DNA of 64,000 bases from Chryseobacterium sp. ZHDP1 (GTDB lineage Bacteria > Bacteroidota > Bacteroidia > Flavobacteriales > Weeksellaceae): contig NZ_CP075682.1 in the NCBI RefSeq assembly GCF_018603435.1, positions 4,774,001 through 4,838,000 of the forward strand, read 5' to 3'. The position numbers and the translations under genes are program-made. How positions within the stretch are numbered: the stretch's first letter is position 1; each line of letters starts with the position of its first letter. Under the pieces are notes generated by a model. It was not told the DNA's origin, searched no databases, and saw only the letters and a list, made by a program, of their open reading frames with translations. Shown here piece after piece: positions 19,175 through 28,075 of this stretch.

Positions 19175-19246
19175 TAGCCCCGATTGCAGTAAAAATCCTT
19201 TTTTGAAAAAAAAAAGATTGCAGCGGAAAGCGGGAAAAAGCTCCAA
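19175..19246 (-). repeat. Variable-core hairpin repeat, copy A
   Basis: Read on the minus strand it has the constant left flank TTGGAGCTTTTTCCCGCTTT and the right flank TGCAATCGGGGCTAA. These surround an A/T-only hairpin core (AATCTTTTTT pairing with AAAAAAGGATT). The same flanks recur at 22857-22966 and 43186-43286 with unrelated cores. It lies between the hydrolase gene and the rplS terminator. Confidence 0.6.
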
Positions 19247-19264
19247 ATAAATATGTACTTCAAA

Positions 19265-19299
19265 TAAAAAGAGACCGCTAAAAATTAGCAGTCTCTTTT
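19265..19299 (-). terminator. Terminator of rplS
   Basis: On the minus strand AAAAGAGACTGCTAA pairs with TTAGCGGTCTCTTTT (one mismatch), followed by T-rich sequence, about 20 bp after the rplS stop. Confidence 0.82.
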
Positions 19300-19319
19300 C
19301 GTATGTATTGTTGTCTGAA

Positions 19320-19676
19320 TTATTTCTTCTTGTAAGCAGCGTCTTTAATTCTCGCTTTTTTACCTCTAAGATCTCTGAAGTAGTAGATTCTAGATCTTCT
19401 AACTTTACCTCTTCTGTCAACTTCGATTTTTTGAAGAGCCGGCATGTTGATTGGGAATACTCTTTCTACTCCTACATCACCAGACATTTTTCTGATGGTG
19501 AAAGTTTTTGTAGAACCAGTACCTCTCAATTGGATAACTGTTCCTTTGAAAAACTGAGTTCTTGTTTTTTGTCCTTCTTTAATTTCGTAGTAAACAGTGA
19601 TCGTATCACCCGCTTTGAATTCAGGGAATTCTTTTTTTGTAATGTACTTGTCTTGTACGTACTTTAATAAATCCAT
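19320..19676 (-). CDS. rplS: 50S ribosomal protein L19
   Basis: 118 residues starting MDLLKYVQDKYITKKEFPEF. The L19 core is clear: FKAGDTITVYYEIKEG, FKGTVIQLRGTGSTKTFTIR, GVERVFPINMP and RRGKVRRSRIYYFRDLRGKK. An in-frame upstream extension to 19760 covers the leader and promoter and is not coding. L19 sits at the 30S-50S interface. The gene is monocistronic, with a promoter and a structured leader upstream. Confidence 0.97.
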   Translation of the reverse strand: MDLLKYVQDKYITKKEFPEFKAGDTITVYYEIKEGQKTRTQFFKGTVIQLRGTGSTKTFTIRKMSGDVGVERVFPINMPALQKIEVDRRGKVRRSRIYYFRDLRGKKARIKDAAYKKK

Positions 19677-19738
19677 TATTAATAAATAAAATGTTAAAGC
19701 TAAGCAACTTACACGGACTTCGTCAGAGGTTGAATAAC
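19677..19738 (-). promoter_or_regulatory. Leader of rplS, possible autoregulatory RNA
   Basis: About 60 nt between the predicted start of transcription and the ATG. On the minus strand CAAC and GTTG enclose a small GAC-GAA-GTC hairpin, in the segment CAACCTCTGACGAAGTCC followed by GTGTAAGTTG. Ribosomal-protein leaders upstream of L19 genes have been proposed for Flavobacteria; I recall this and have not matched a model. Confidence 0.35.
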
Positions 19739-19744
19739 AGGTTG

Positions 19745-19776
19745 CAAATGTACAAAACATTTTTGAAATTTTCCAA
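19745..19776 (-). promoter_or_regulatory. Bacteroidetes-type promoter of rplS
   Basis: On the minus strand a perfect -7 element TACATTTG (19752 down to 19745), followed by C, with TTG at 19776-19774 as the -33 element (21-nt spacer). Confidence 0.7.
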
Positions 19777-19876
19777 ACAATTTTATATTAAATATCATGA
19801 AATTTTCATCCCGTTTTTCGGCTCAGATTTAATGTTTCCTTCAACTTCCCATCAGACACAGTTTATATGTGAATTC

Positions 19877-19884
19877 TACTTTTG
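19877..19884 (+). promoter_or_regulatory. -7 promoter element upstream of the secreted metallophosphoesterase
   Basis: TACTTTTG followed by CAC, about 90 bp before the ATG at 19975. No clear TTG at -33 is seen. The 298-bp region between rplS and this gene otherwise holds only the divergent rplS promoter and AT-rich sequence. Confidence 0.45.
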
Positions 19885-19974
19885 CACGAAAATAAAATCA
19901 GGCAGTACAATTTTTAATAATCCGCTGATATACAATTTTTAATCTCAATAAATCTAATAAAAATTAAACTAAAA

Positions 19975-22713
19975 ATGAAACATTATTTTTTCTTTTTCCT
20001 CTTCGTCGTCCAGATGGTTTTTGGACAGACTTTGTATCCTTATTTACAAAATCCGACGCCAACTTCCATGATTGTCAACTGGAAAACCTCTTCCAATAAT
20101 GAAACCACAGTTTTTTACGGAACCAGCCCAACCAACCTGAATGTTACTTTTACAGGAACAACGAATATTTTTTCAGATACAGGATATAACAACAATTACT
20201 TTTATCACACTGCAAAAATTGCCAATCTTCAGCCTAACACAAAATACTATTATAAGATTAAAACAGGAACCAGTGAATCTGCAGTGTATAATTTCCGGAC
20301 ACTTCCTCTACCGGGACAAGCAGCAACAGCCAACGGAAAAATCCGTTTCCTGATCATGGGCGACAACCAGATTAAAGCAGAACCGAGATACGATACCTTA
20401 ACTTTAAATGCTTATAAAAAATTAAAGGAAAAATTCGGTGCGGCTTCCGATCCTTCAGATAATATTGCTTTAACCTTCATGGTAGGAGATCAGGTAGATG
20501 TGGGAACTCTGGATCATTACGAAAATGTTCATTTCAAGAAAAACATTAATTTATCGCCTTATCTTCCGATTCAGACCACGGTGGGAAACCATGAAACTTA
20601 CGGAAGTCTGGGAATGAATTCCTATTATGCACATTTTTACATCGATGAAATTCAGTATAAAAACATTAGCTCAGGAAACGAAAATTACTATGCGCAACAG
20701 GCTGGAAACGTTCTCTTTATAAGCTTAAGCTCTGAACATACCGGTTCTGCACAAATGACTTGGCTGCAACAGGTTTTAAATGCTGCAAACGGCGATTCTA
20801 CGGTAGACTGGATCATTTCTCTGAGCCACAGACCGTATCAGGCGGAACAATATGTAGGAGATATTTCTACATGGGTAAGAAACAGTGCCGTTCCACTTTT
20901 AACCACTTCTTCAAAATATTTAATGCACGTTGGAGCGCATCACCATTTATACCACAGAGGTCAGCTGAAAAATACACCGAATTACCAGATTATTTCCGGT
21001 GGAGTTGCATGGGATCAGTATTGGGGAATGTCGACCGAACAGGACTTTGATGATGTTCAGAAAACATTAACAGACTGGACGTACCAGATCGTGGAAGTAG
21101 ATGTAAACACAGGAAAAGTAGATGTGGAATCCTATTCTATCGGAGGGGTTTATCATAAAAAATATAATGAGCTGATTGATACATTCCACCGCTATAAAAA
21201 TCAGCCCAAACCTGCAAAACCTTCCATTTCCAATACATTTACGGCGCCGGTTACTTTACCGTTAACTTTAAACGGAAGTACATTTTCAAGCTCAAACGGA
21301 GAATTGCTGAACACCACTCAGTTCTTAATTAGTAAAGCGGCTGATTTTTCCATCATTGAAAAAGAATTTTACAGAGACTATGAAAACTGGTTCGGAAAAG
21401 ACGGAAGCGGAACTCCCGATATCACCAAAAACCTGAATGCAGGAGTAGATATCACAAAAGCTACTATTGCCGCCAACTCAATCACCAACGGAAATTATTA
21501 CGTAAAAGTGCGTTACAGAGACCGCAACATGGAGTGGAGCGACTGGAGTGATGTAAAACAGTTTACAGTAACCGGAAGTGTGGTTTCTAATCCTGTTTTC
21601 ACTTTAAATAAAACAGAATATCTTCAAAACGAACCCATTATTGCCAACTTTACAGACGGTCCAGGAAATAATCAGGACTGGGTTGGAATTTATAAAAAAG
21701 GACAGAATCCTTCTGCCGTAACTTCTCAGGCTTTTGTGTATACCAACGGGCAAACCGCAGGAACAGCCACTTTCCCGAACGGAATTTCTGCCAAAGGTCA
21801 GTATTTTGCAGGATTTTTTGCCAATAACGGATATACGGAAATTACACCGAGAAAAAACTTCTACGTAGGTCCGAAAGTTAATCTGAGTACCACTTCAGAT
21901 GTTTATCCTGTTGGCGGAACCGTAACCGTAAATTTCTCCAACGGACCGAATTTAACCAAAGACTGGATCGGAATTTATAAAATGGGACACACGCCCGGAA
22001 CCATAAATTCTACTCAGTGGAGCTATGTGACAACGGCTTCGGGAACGCTTAATTTTACAGGCCTTGCCAAAGGATATTATTATGCACAGTACTTCTTGGA
22101 AGACGGTTATACAACGGTTGGAGAAAAAGTTTTCTTTAAAGTAGGGGATGTAGTCACCGAACTTTGGATCAACAAACCGGTTTACAGTTTAGGAGAAAAT
22201 ATCACCGCTTCATGGACGGATTCTCCGGGAATAATCAAAGACTGGCTCGGAATTTATCCTCAGAATATTTCGGTTCCGGATGATCAGTTTATTTCTTATA
22301 CTTATTTTGACGGAATTACACAGGGAACCAAAACAATCACCGGAACAGCAGTTCCTGCAGCACCGGGAAATTATTATATGGTGATGTTTACCAACGATTC
22401 TTACACGGAAGTTTCAAACAGGGTTCAGTTTCAGGTAACCGGAACACCGCTTGGAACAGAAGAAACAAAAAGTACAGAGAAAAATGTGGTTCTTTATCCG
22501 AATCCTACAAAACCCGGTGAACCGACTTTTATTAAAAGTGATTATCCGATCGAAAAAATAGAACTTCTTTCTGCCAACGGAGACCTTTTATATCAGTCGA
22601 AAAATGTAAATAACCAGCGTTTCTCTCTGGTCAACGAAAATCTTCCGAAAGGAGTGTATTTTGTAAAAGTATACACAAGAAAATTATTTACCTTAAAATT
22701 AGTCATTCAGTAA
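19975..22713 (+). CDS. Secreted purple-acid-phosphatase-like metallophosphoesterase with three Ig-like repeats and T9SS domain
   Basis: A 912-residue protein with a signal peptide (about 1-18) and an N-terminal Fn3-like purple acid phosphatase domain (about 20-112). The calcineurin-like phosphoesterase domain (about 120-410) carries metal ligands in IMGDNQ, MVGDQVD, GNHETYG and GAHHHLYHRG. After a linker Fn3 region, three related Ig-like repeats follow (about 540-635, 640-715, 720-815), each with NKxxYxxxExIxxxFxxxPG and DWxGIY. A T9SS sorting domain ends it (LYPNPTKPGEP; LPKGVYFVKVYT). It probably releases phosphate from extracellular esters; the Ig repeats may bind a surface or polymer. Confidence 0.9.
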   Translation: MKHYFFFFLFVVQMVFGQTLYPYLQNPTPTSMIVNWKTSSNNETTVFYGTSPTNLNVTFTGTTNIFSDTGYNNNYFYHTAKIANLQPNTKYYYKIKTGTSESAVYNFRTLPLPGQAATANGKIRFLIMGDNQIKAEPRYDTLTLNAYKKLKEKFGAASDPSDNIALTFMVGDQVDVGTLDHYENVHFKKNINLSPYLPIQTTVGNHETYGSLGMNSYYAHFYIDEIQYKNISSGNENYYAQQAGNVLFISLSSEHTGSAQMTWLQQVLNAANGDSTVDWIISLSHRPYQAEQYVGDISTWVRNSAVPLLTTSSKYLMHVGAHHHLYHRGQLKNTPNYQIISGGVAWDQYWGMSTEQDFDDVQKTLTDWTYQIVEVDVNTGKVDVESYSIGGVYHKKYNELIDTFHRYKNQPKPAKPSISNTFTAPVTLPLTLNGSTFSSSNGELLNTTQFLISKAADFSIIEKEFYRDYENWFGKDGSGTPDITKNLNAGVDITKATIAANSITNGNYYVKVRYRDRNMEWSDWSDVKQFTVTGSVVSNPVFTLNKTEYLQNEPIIANFTDGPGNNQDWVGIYKKGQNPSAVTSQAFVYTNGQTAGTATFPNGISAKGQYFAGFFANNGYTEITPRKNFYVGPKVNLSTTSDVYPVGGTVTVNFSNGPNLTKDWIGIYKMGHTPGTINSTQWSYVTTASGTLNFTGLAKGYYYAQYFLEDGYTTVGEKVFFKVGDVVTELWINKPVYSLGENITASWTDSPGIIKDWLGIYPQNISVPDDQFISYTYFDGITQGTKTITGTAVPAAPGNYYMVMFTNDSYTEVSNRVQFQVTGTPLGTEETKSTEKNVVLYPNPTKPGEPTFIKSDYPIEKIELLSANGDLLYQSKNVNNQRFSLVNENLPKGVYFVKVYTRKLFTLKLVIQ

Positions 22714-22738
22714 AACACTTCAATTTTCATATAAAACA

Positions 22739-22768
22739 ACAAAACGGGCTTAGAAAAGTCCGTTTTTG
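22739..22768 (+). terminator. Terminator after the metallophosphoesterase gene
   Basis: AAAACGGGCTT and AAGTCCGTTTTT pair (one G-T) around the loop AGAA and run into T-rich sequence. Confidence 0.78.
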
Positions 22769-22856
22769 TTATTTTTGGTAATACCCGGATCAATTATATA
22801 TTGACCCATCGCTCATCAATAATCAATCATCAATTATTGATTATCGATCATCAAAA

Positions 22857-22966
22857 TTGGAGCTTTTTCCAGCTTTCGCTACTCGCTTTTTCTTATTTTC
22901 GGCGGCTGCTTCGCAGCCGCCGAAAATAAGAAAAGAGCTCAGACATGCCGCTCAATCTGGGCTAAA
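22857..22966 (+). repeat. Variable-core hairpin repeat, copy B
   Basis: The constant left flank TTGGAGCTTTTTCCAGCTTTC and the right flank CCGCTCAATCTGGGCTAAAA surround a 22-bp perfect stem: TTTTCTTATTTTCGG then CGGCTGC (22888-22909), loop TTC, exact complement at 22913-22934. The GC-rich core differs completely from copies A and C. Just upstream (22795-22856) lies a run of ATCAAT/ATCATCAA micro-repeats. These fill the 288-bp gap before the DoxX gene. Confidence 0.65.
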
Positions 22967-23001
22967 ACATTCTCCGTAGTTCAATATTTGACATTCAAAA
23001 A

Positions 23002-23379
23002 TCAATCATCAGTAGATTTCAGTGCCCATGCAATCAGCGGAGCCTGCATAAAAAGCCTTCCCAATCTCTGATTATCCGTGTTCAGTCCAAAAGAATCCCT
23101 TCTGTTTTTATACTGGGCAATATTCCCGGGAAAAACAGCCGCGAAAAATCCGGCAACAATTCTTCCCATATTTTTTCTGTATTTTTTGGGCGTTGCGATC
23201 ATTGCCGTTCCTAAAGCAATTTCAGCAATTCCCGAATAAACAACAGTATCATCTTTATCCAGAGGAACCCATTCCGGAACCTGTGCCTGAAATTCTTTCC
23301 TTGCAAAAGTAAGATGTCCTATTCCTGCGGTAATCAGAAAAGCTCCCAGAGCAATTCTTGAAATATTTTTTGTTTCCAT
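23002..23379 (-). CDS. DoxX family membrane protein
   Basis: About 125 residues from the ATG at 23379. Four hydrophobic helices and the DoxX-like pattern are seen: RIALGAFLITAGIGHLTF, then GIAEIALGTAMI and AGFFAAVFPGNIAQY. Members are small membrane proteins linked in some bacteria to thiol or oxidative stress handling; the exact role here is unknown. It is divergent from scoA. Confidence 0.8.
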   Translation of the reverse strand: METKNISRIALGAFLITAGIGHLTFARKEFQAQVPEWVPLDKDDTVVYSGIAEIALGTAMIATPKKYRKNMGRIVAGFFAAVFPGNIAQYKNRRDSFGLNTDNQRLGRLFMQAPLIAWALKSTDD

Positions 23380-23510
23380 AAATAAATATTTGTGAGGTGA
23401 TTGTGTAAGACGTACCAAAATTCAGACCACGAAAAAAAATCTAAAAATCCTGAACAACGGATATATGAGAAAAATTATTAAATTTAGCCAACAGAAAAAT
23501 CTAATATTTC

Positions 23511-24212
23511 ATGATAGATAAAAGAGTAAAAAATGCAAAGGAAGCCATCGAAGGCATTAAAGACGGAATGACATTAATGTTAGGCGGATTCGGACTTTGC
23601 GGAATTCCTGAAAACTCAATTAATGCTTTGGTAGAGAGTGATGTAAAAGACTTAACCTGTATTTCAAACAACGCCGGAGTAGACGATTTCGGTCTGGGAT
23701 TACTGCTTCACAAAAGACAGATCAAAAAAATGATTTCCTCTTATGTGGGAGAAAATGCAGAATTCGAAAGACAGATGCTTTCAGGAGAATTGGAAGTGGA
23801 ACTTACTCCGCAGGGAACTTTGGCAGAAAAATGCAGAGCGGCACAGGCTGGAATTCCCGCTTTTTATACACCGGCTGGTTTCGGAACTGAAGTAGCGGAA
23901 GGAAAAGAAGTAAAAGATTTCAAAGGAAAACCTCATATTCTGGAATATGCATATGAAGCAGATTTTTCTATTGTAAAAGCCTGGAAGGGAGATCACGCCG
24001 GAAACCTTATCTTCAAAGGTTCGGCAAGAAACTTCAATCATCCGATGGCAGGAGCAGGAAAAATTACCATTGCAGAAGTGGAAGAATTAGTAGAACCGGG
24101 AGAATTGGATCCCAACCAGATTCACATTCCGGGAATCATGATCCAGAGAATTTTTCAGGGTGAAAAATTCGAAAAAAGAATCGAGCAGAGAACCGTTAGA
24201 AAAAGAGATTGA
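23511..24212 (+). CDS. scoA: 3-oxoacid CoA-transferase subunit A
   Basis: A 233-residue class I CoA-transferase alpha subunit. GFGLCGIPENSINAL at about 26-40, SNNAGVDDFGLGLLL, ELTPQGTLAEKCRAAQAGIPAFYTPAGFGTEVAEGKE (conserved glycine-rich region) and HAGNLIFKGSARNFN are typical. With ScoB it moves CoA between succinyl-CoA and acetoacetate. Unusually, scoB is not the next gene: an ABC exporter gene on the minus strand lies between. Confidence 0.93.
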   Translation: MIDKRVKNAKEAIEGIKDGMTLMLGGFGLCGIPENSINALVESDVKDLTCISNNAGVDDFGLGLLLHKRQIKKMISSYVGENAEFERQMLSGELEVELTPQGTLAEKCRAAQAGIPAFYTPAGFGTEVAEGKEVKDFKGKPHILEYAYEADFSIVKAWKGDHAGNLIFKGSARNFNHPMAGAGKITIAEVEELVEPGELDPNQIHIPGIMIQRIFQGEKFEKRIEQRTVRKRD

Positions 24213-24236
24213 TTTTAAATTTCTTCTTAAAAATAA

Positions 24237-24261
24237 TACCCCGAAATCAATATTCGGGGTA
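24237..24261. terminator. Bidirectional hairpin between scoA and the ABC exporter gene
   Basis: TACCCCGAA (24237-24245) pairs with TTCGGGGTA (24252/3-24261), with flanking A and T tracts on both sides. It sits between convergent genes. Confidence 0.72.
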
Positions 24262-24340
24262 ATTTATTTTAGTTATAAAAGCCTAATTGTCATTATAAAC
24301 AAAGTGAAGAATCTCACAATCATATCAACTTCCATTTCAT

Positions 24341-26134
24341 CTACACTAAAGTTTTTCTCTCCCCGATCTGCTGTCTCCACATGGCATAATACAAACCTTT
24401 TTCTTCAATAAGATTAAGATGAGAGCCGGTTTCTACAATTTGTCCGCGTTCCAGAACGTAAATTCTGTCGGCGTGCATAATCGTGCTTAAACGGTGTGCA
24501 ATAAGAACGGTAATCTGTTCTTTTTCCTTAGAAATTTCTTTAATGGTTGTGGTAATTTCCTCTTCGGTAATACTGTCCAGTGCAGAAGTAGCTTCATCAA
24601 AGATCAGCAAATGAGGTTTTCTCAGTAATGCTCTTGCAATCGCAATTCTCTGCTTTTCACCACCGCTTAGTTTTAGTCCGCCTTCACCAATCACGGTATT
24701 AATTCCGTTTTCAGCACGCTCCAGAAGAGCAGTACAGCTTGATTTTTTTAAAGCCAGTTGCAAATCTTCTTCCGTTGCAGATGGGTTTACAAATAGCAGA
24801 TTTTCTTTAATAGTTCCTGCAAAAAGCTGAGTATCCTGCGTTACAAACCCGATCTGGTTTCTCAGTTCATCAAAATCAAATTCTTTCCCGTCAATATTGT
24901 TATATAAAATAGAGCCTTCCTGCGGTCTGTACAATCCCACCAACAGTTTTACCAGAGTACTTTTTCCCGAACCGCTTGGTCCTACAAAAGCAATGGTCTC
25001 TCCGTTTTTTACGTTAAATGAAATAGAATTTAAAGCTTTATAATGCGCAGTCTGATGCTGAAAAGAAACTTTTTCAAATTCAAGCTCCTCAATAGCTCCG
25101 ATTTTCTTTGGCGTTAAAGGTTTTGGTTCCACTTCTTTTTTCATCACTCTGTCGAAATTATTCAGAGAAGCCTGCGCTTCACGGTATGAAATGATGATGT
25201 TTCCGATTTCCTGCATCGGTCCGAAAATAAAGAACCCGTAAAACATTAACGATAAATACTGTCCCGGAGTTACAATATTTTTAAAAATCAATAACAATAA
25301 AGTAAAAGTAATCGTCTGCTGTAAAAAATTAACCAGAGTTCCCTGTACAAAACTCAGGGAACGGATACTTTTTACCTTTCTCAGTTCCAGATTCAGAATT
25401 TTGTAGGTATTATTGTTCAGACGTTCAACTTCCTGATTGGTCAGTCCCAGACTTTTTACGATCTCAATATTTCTGAGACTTTCCGTAGTACTTCCCGCAA
25501 GATTTGTAGTTTCGGTAACAATATTTTTCTGAATGGTTTTTATTCTTTTACTTAATAAATTCGTTACCACCGCAATAAAAACTATTCCCACCACATAAAC
25601 CGGCATAATCGACCAGTGCAGACGAATTGCGTACACAGAAACGAAAATTATACTCACCAGAATTCCGAAAAAAACGTTGATGAAATTATTAATGAATTTT
25701 ACAGAATCTTCACGAACCTTCGTTAAAATAGAAAGTGTTTCACCACTTCTCTGGTCTTCAAATTCCTGAAAAGGAAGTCTCATCGAATGCTTCAGACCGT
25801 CCGTAAAAATTTTAGCCCCAAATTTCTGAATAATCACATTCACCACATAATCCTGAAAAGCTTTGGCGATTCGGCTGATCATGGCAGTACCGATTAACAG
25901 TCCCAAAAAGTAAAAAACTCCATGATAGATATCAGTTCCGTAGAGATATTCCCCCATATTTCGGGGAAGAGTTTTCTCTTTATCGAAAAAATTGGGATGG
26001 GTAACAAGTTTATCTAATATATTCCCCGTAATAGCGGGGGCAAATAAAGAAAATACCTGATTTACAGCAGCTAAAAAAAGCGAAATAATAATCAGCCACT
26101 TATAAGGTTTAAGGTAATGTAATAAAATTTTCAT
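24341..26134 (-). CDS. ABC-type exporter, fused permease and ATPase
   Basis: A 597-residue type IV (ABCB-like) half-transporter. A six-helix TM domain (about 1-310) is followed by a nucleotide-binding domain (about 340-575) with Walker A GPSGSGKST, signature LSGGEKQR, Walker B LLIFDEATSALD and the H-loop VLIAHRLST. All key residues are present, so the homodimer should be active. Substrate is unknown; relatives export lipids or drugs. It splits scoA from scoB. Confidence 0.9.
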   Translation of the reverse strand: MKILLHYLKPYKWLIIISLFLAAVNQVFSLFAPAITGNILDKLVTHPNFFDKEKTLPRNMGEYLYGTDIYHGVFYFLGLLIGTAMISRIAKAFQDYVVNVIIQKFGAKIFTDGLKHSMRLPFQEFEDQRSGETLSILTKVREDSVKFINNFINVFFGILVSIIFVSVYAIRLHWSIMPVYVVGIVFIAVVTNLLSKRIKTIQKNIVTETTNLAGSTTESLRNIEIVKSLGLTNQEVERLNNNTYKILNLELRKVKSIRSLSFVQGTLVNFLQQTITFTLLLLIFKNIVTPGQYLSLMFYGFFIFGPMQEIGNIIISYREAQASLNNFDRVMKKEVEPKPLTPKKIGAIEELEFEKVSFQHQTAHYKALNSISFNVKNGETIAFVGPSGSGKSTLVKLLVGLYRPQEGSILYNNIDGKEFDFDELRNQIGFVTQDTQLFAGTIKENLLFVNPSATEEDLQLALKKSSCTALLERAENGINTVIGEGGLKLSGGEKQRIAIARALLRKPHLLIFDEATSALDSITEEEITTTIKEISKEKEQITVLIAHRLSTIMHADRIYVLERGQIVETGSHLNLIEEKGLYYAMWRQQIGERKTLV

Positions 26135-26256
26135 CGTTTAAATTAAAAGCGTACAAATTTACAACAATTTGAGATTCAAAATTTATCCTGTGATAAGAAA
26201 GAAAATTATTTTGTAATTCTGAAAAAATGGCTAATTTGGCAGGATAAGATTAAGCT

Positions 26257-26913
26257 ATGCTAACTAAAGAACAAATTGCACAAAGAATTTCCAGAGAAGT
26301 AAAAGATGGATATTACGTAAATTTAGGAATCGGAATTCCAACATTGGTTGCCAACTACGTTCCGGACAATCTTTCGGTAGAGTTCCAGAGTGAGAACGGA
26401 GTGTTGGGAATGGGACCATTTCCTTTTGAGGGAGAAGAAGATGCGGACGTTATCAATGCCGGAAAACAGACGATTACCATCTTAGACGGAGGTTCCTTCT
26501 TCGATTCGGCGTTCAGTTTCGGGATGATCAGAGCGCAGAAAGTAGATCTTACCATTTTGGGAGCCATGGAAGTTGCCGAAAACGGAGATATTGCCAACTG
26601 GAAAATTCCGGGAAAAATGGTGAAAGGAATGGGCGGAGCAATGGATCTTGTAGCTTCGGCAGAAAATATTATCGTTGCGATGATGCACGTAAACAAAGCC
26701 GGAGAAAGTAAAATTCTAAAAAAATGTACCCTTCCTTTAACCGGAGTAAACTGCGTGAAAAGAGTGGTTACAGAATTAGCCGTTTTAGATGTTACGCCTC
26801 AAGGTTTTAAGCTTATTGAAAGAGCTCCGGGAGTTTCTGTGGAGCACATCATACAATCTACAGAAGCTGATCTGATTATTGAAGGAGAAATTCCGGAAAT
26901 GCAGTTCTCATAA
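26257..26913 (+). CDS. scoB: 3-oxoacid CoA-transferase subunit B
   Basis: A 218-residue beta subunit. GYYVNLGIGIPTLVANYVP and the catalytic-glutamate motif SENGVLGMGPFPFEGEED (Glu near 47) are present, as are GGSFFDSAFSFGMIR and KGMGGAMDL. The Glu forms the covalent CoA thioester intermediate in this family. It is expressed from its own start about 120 bp from the divergent ABC gene. The pair ScoA/ScoB would serve ketone-body or short-chain acid metabolism. Confidence 0.94.
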   Translation: MLTKEQIAQRISREVKDGYYVNLGIGIPTLVANYVPDNLSVEFQSENGVLGMGPFPFEGEEDADVINAGKQTITILDGGSFFDSAFSFGMIRAQKVDLTILGAMEVAENGDIANWKIPGKMVKGMGGAMDLVASAENIIVAMMHVNKAGESKILKKCTLPLTGVNCVKRVVTELAVLDVTPQGFKLIERAPGVSVEHIIQSTEADLIIEGEIPEMQFS

Positions 26914-26919
26914 AAAACA

Positions 26920-26953
26920 AAAGCTGTTTCAGACAATTGAAACAGCTTTTTTG
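26920..26953 (+). terminator. Terminator of scoB
   Basis: AAAGCTGTTTC (26920-26930) and GAAACAGCTTT (26939-26949) form a perfect stem, followed by T. Confidence 0.88.
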
Positions 26954-27010
26954 TTAAGCATCATTTATTTCATTCAAACCTATGAGTGTGTAAAGTATCT
27001 TCAGATTTCT

Positions 27011-27691
27011 TTAAAATAAAAATTTAAAACCGAAAGATAGCGTAGAGATGGCATTTCCGTTAGGTCCGAATACCGCCTTATTATAATCCGGTACTACAGT
27101 GGCAACATGAGCCAGAGAAAAATCTGTTGTTTTAATATCTTTTGTTGTTCCCGGATAGTTTTTAATTGTTGTATACGAAAGATTAGCCAGATTATAAGAA
27201 AATTCTACCGTAAAATGTTTGGTGAGAACATAATCTAATCCTCCGGAAACAGCCAGCCCTATCTGATTTACCTTGATATCACTATTCGGTACAGATTGTC
27301 CGTTTGCTGTCATTTTCGTTTTTCCTGAAATGATAGGAACTGCAAGTTGCCCGAAAAAGAAAAGTCCTCCGTGTATATTCCAGTATTTTCTTGCCAGAGG
27401 TTCCACCACCAGAAGATTCGTTTTTAAAGTTACATTATCCGCAACCTGATTTTGAGATTTTACACCAATATTTCCTGCTGCAATTCCTATAGCAGTGGAA
27501 GGTCCCATAAAATAACCGGCAAGAGGAAGAATCGTAGTACTGGAAGATTTACCGGTTTCCGAACCGTCATTTGTGCTTTGATAGCCAAATTGTGCCGTTG
27601 CAAACCAAGTTCCCTTTAGACCTTCTTGCTTTTCCTGTGCGTTGCATAGCCCCATTATTATCATAGAACCAGCTAATAACATTTTTTTCAT
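27011..27691 (-). CDS. Outer membrane beta-barrel protein
   Basis: A 226-residue protein with a signal peptide (MKKMLLAGSMIIMGLCNAQ) and alternating hydrophobic strands. It ends in an aromatic (FGFKFLF), the usual C-terminal signature for outer-membrane barrel assembly. It resembles the small porin/OmpA-barrel families of Flavobacteria. No specific function can be given. Confidence 0.75.
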   Translation of the reverse strand: MKKMLLAGSMIIMGLCNAQEKQEGLKGTWFATAQFGYQSTNDGSETGKSSSTTILPLAGYFMGPSTAIGIAAGNIGVKSQNQVADNVTLKTNLLVVEPLARKYWNIHGGLFFFGQLAVPIISGKTKMTANGQSVPNSDIKVNQIGLAVSGGLDYVLTKHFTVEFSYNLANLSYTTIKNYPGTTKDIKTTDFSLAHVATVVPDYNKAVFGPNGNAISTLSFGFKFLF

Positions 27692-28075
27692 GTTCCTAAA
27701 TTTTATTTATTTAACACGATCAAATTTAGGGGGGTATTCATCTTTTTTTGTGATGATTTTCGCTGATATTTGTCATTTTGATATTTATCATTTTTGTTAA
27801 AAAATATAAATTTTATTTTTAAATTTACGGTAGATTAAGTCTTTTTATCATTTTATTTTTAATGAATAATTATTTATTTTAAATTTTATATATTTAAAAT
27901 GTGAATTGGTTTTTCAATTGTGATTCATAAAATCAATATTCACTTTTTTTATTGAAGAAGCTAACTTTTATCATACTCCCGAATTCTAAAAACAACAGTT
28001 TGTTCGCTAACTTTGAGTATACAAAATGGAGTTTAGTAAGTGATTTCTTTAAAAACAATTTAAATTTTGAATATT
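27692..28075. other. AT-rich divergent intergenic region
   Basis: 384 bp between the beta-barrel gene and the CBS gene. On the minus strand TAAATTTG (27728 down to 27721) is a -7 candidate for the barrel gene. On the plus strand TAACTTTG (28008-28015) is a -7 candidate for the CBS gene. Neither has a clear TTG at -33. The middle is very AT-rich with no ORF or repeat that I can see. Confidence 0.4.

Noticed and set aside
18986..19420. Minus-strand open frame of 144 codons
   Set aside because: It overlaps the alpha/beta hydrolase end, the terminator and rplS in another frame, and its protein is unlike any family.
26355..26696. Antisense frame within scoB
   Set aside because: A shadow of the scoB reading frame; the composition mirrors its codon use.
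23511..26913. Recent transposon insertion between scoA and scoB
   Set aside because: No inverted ends, target duplication or transposase was seen around the ABC gene.
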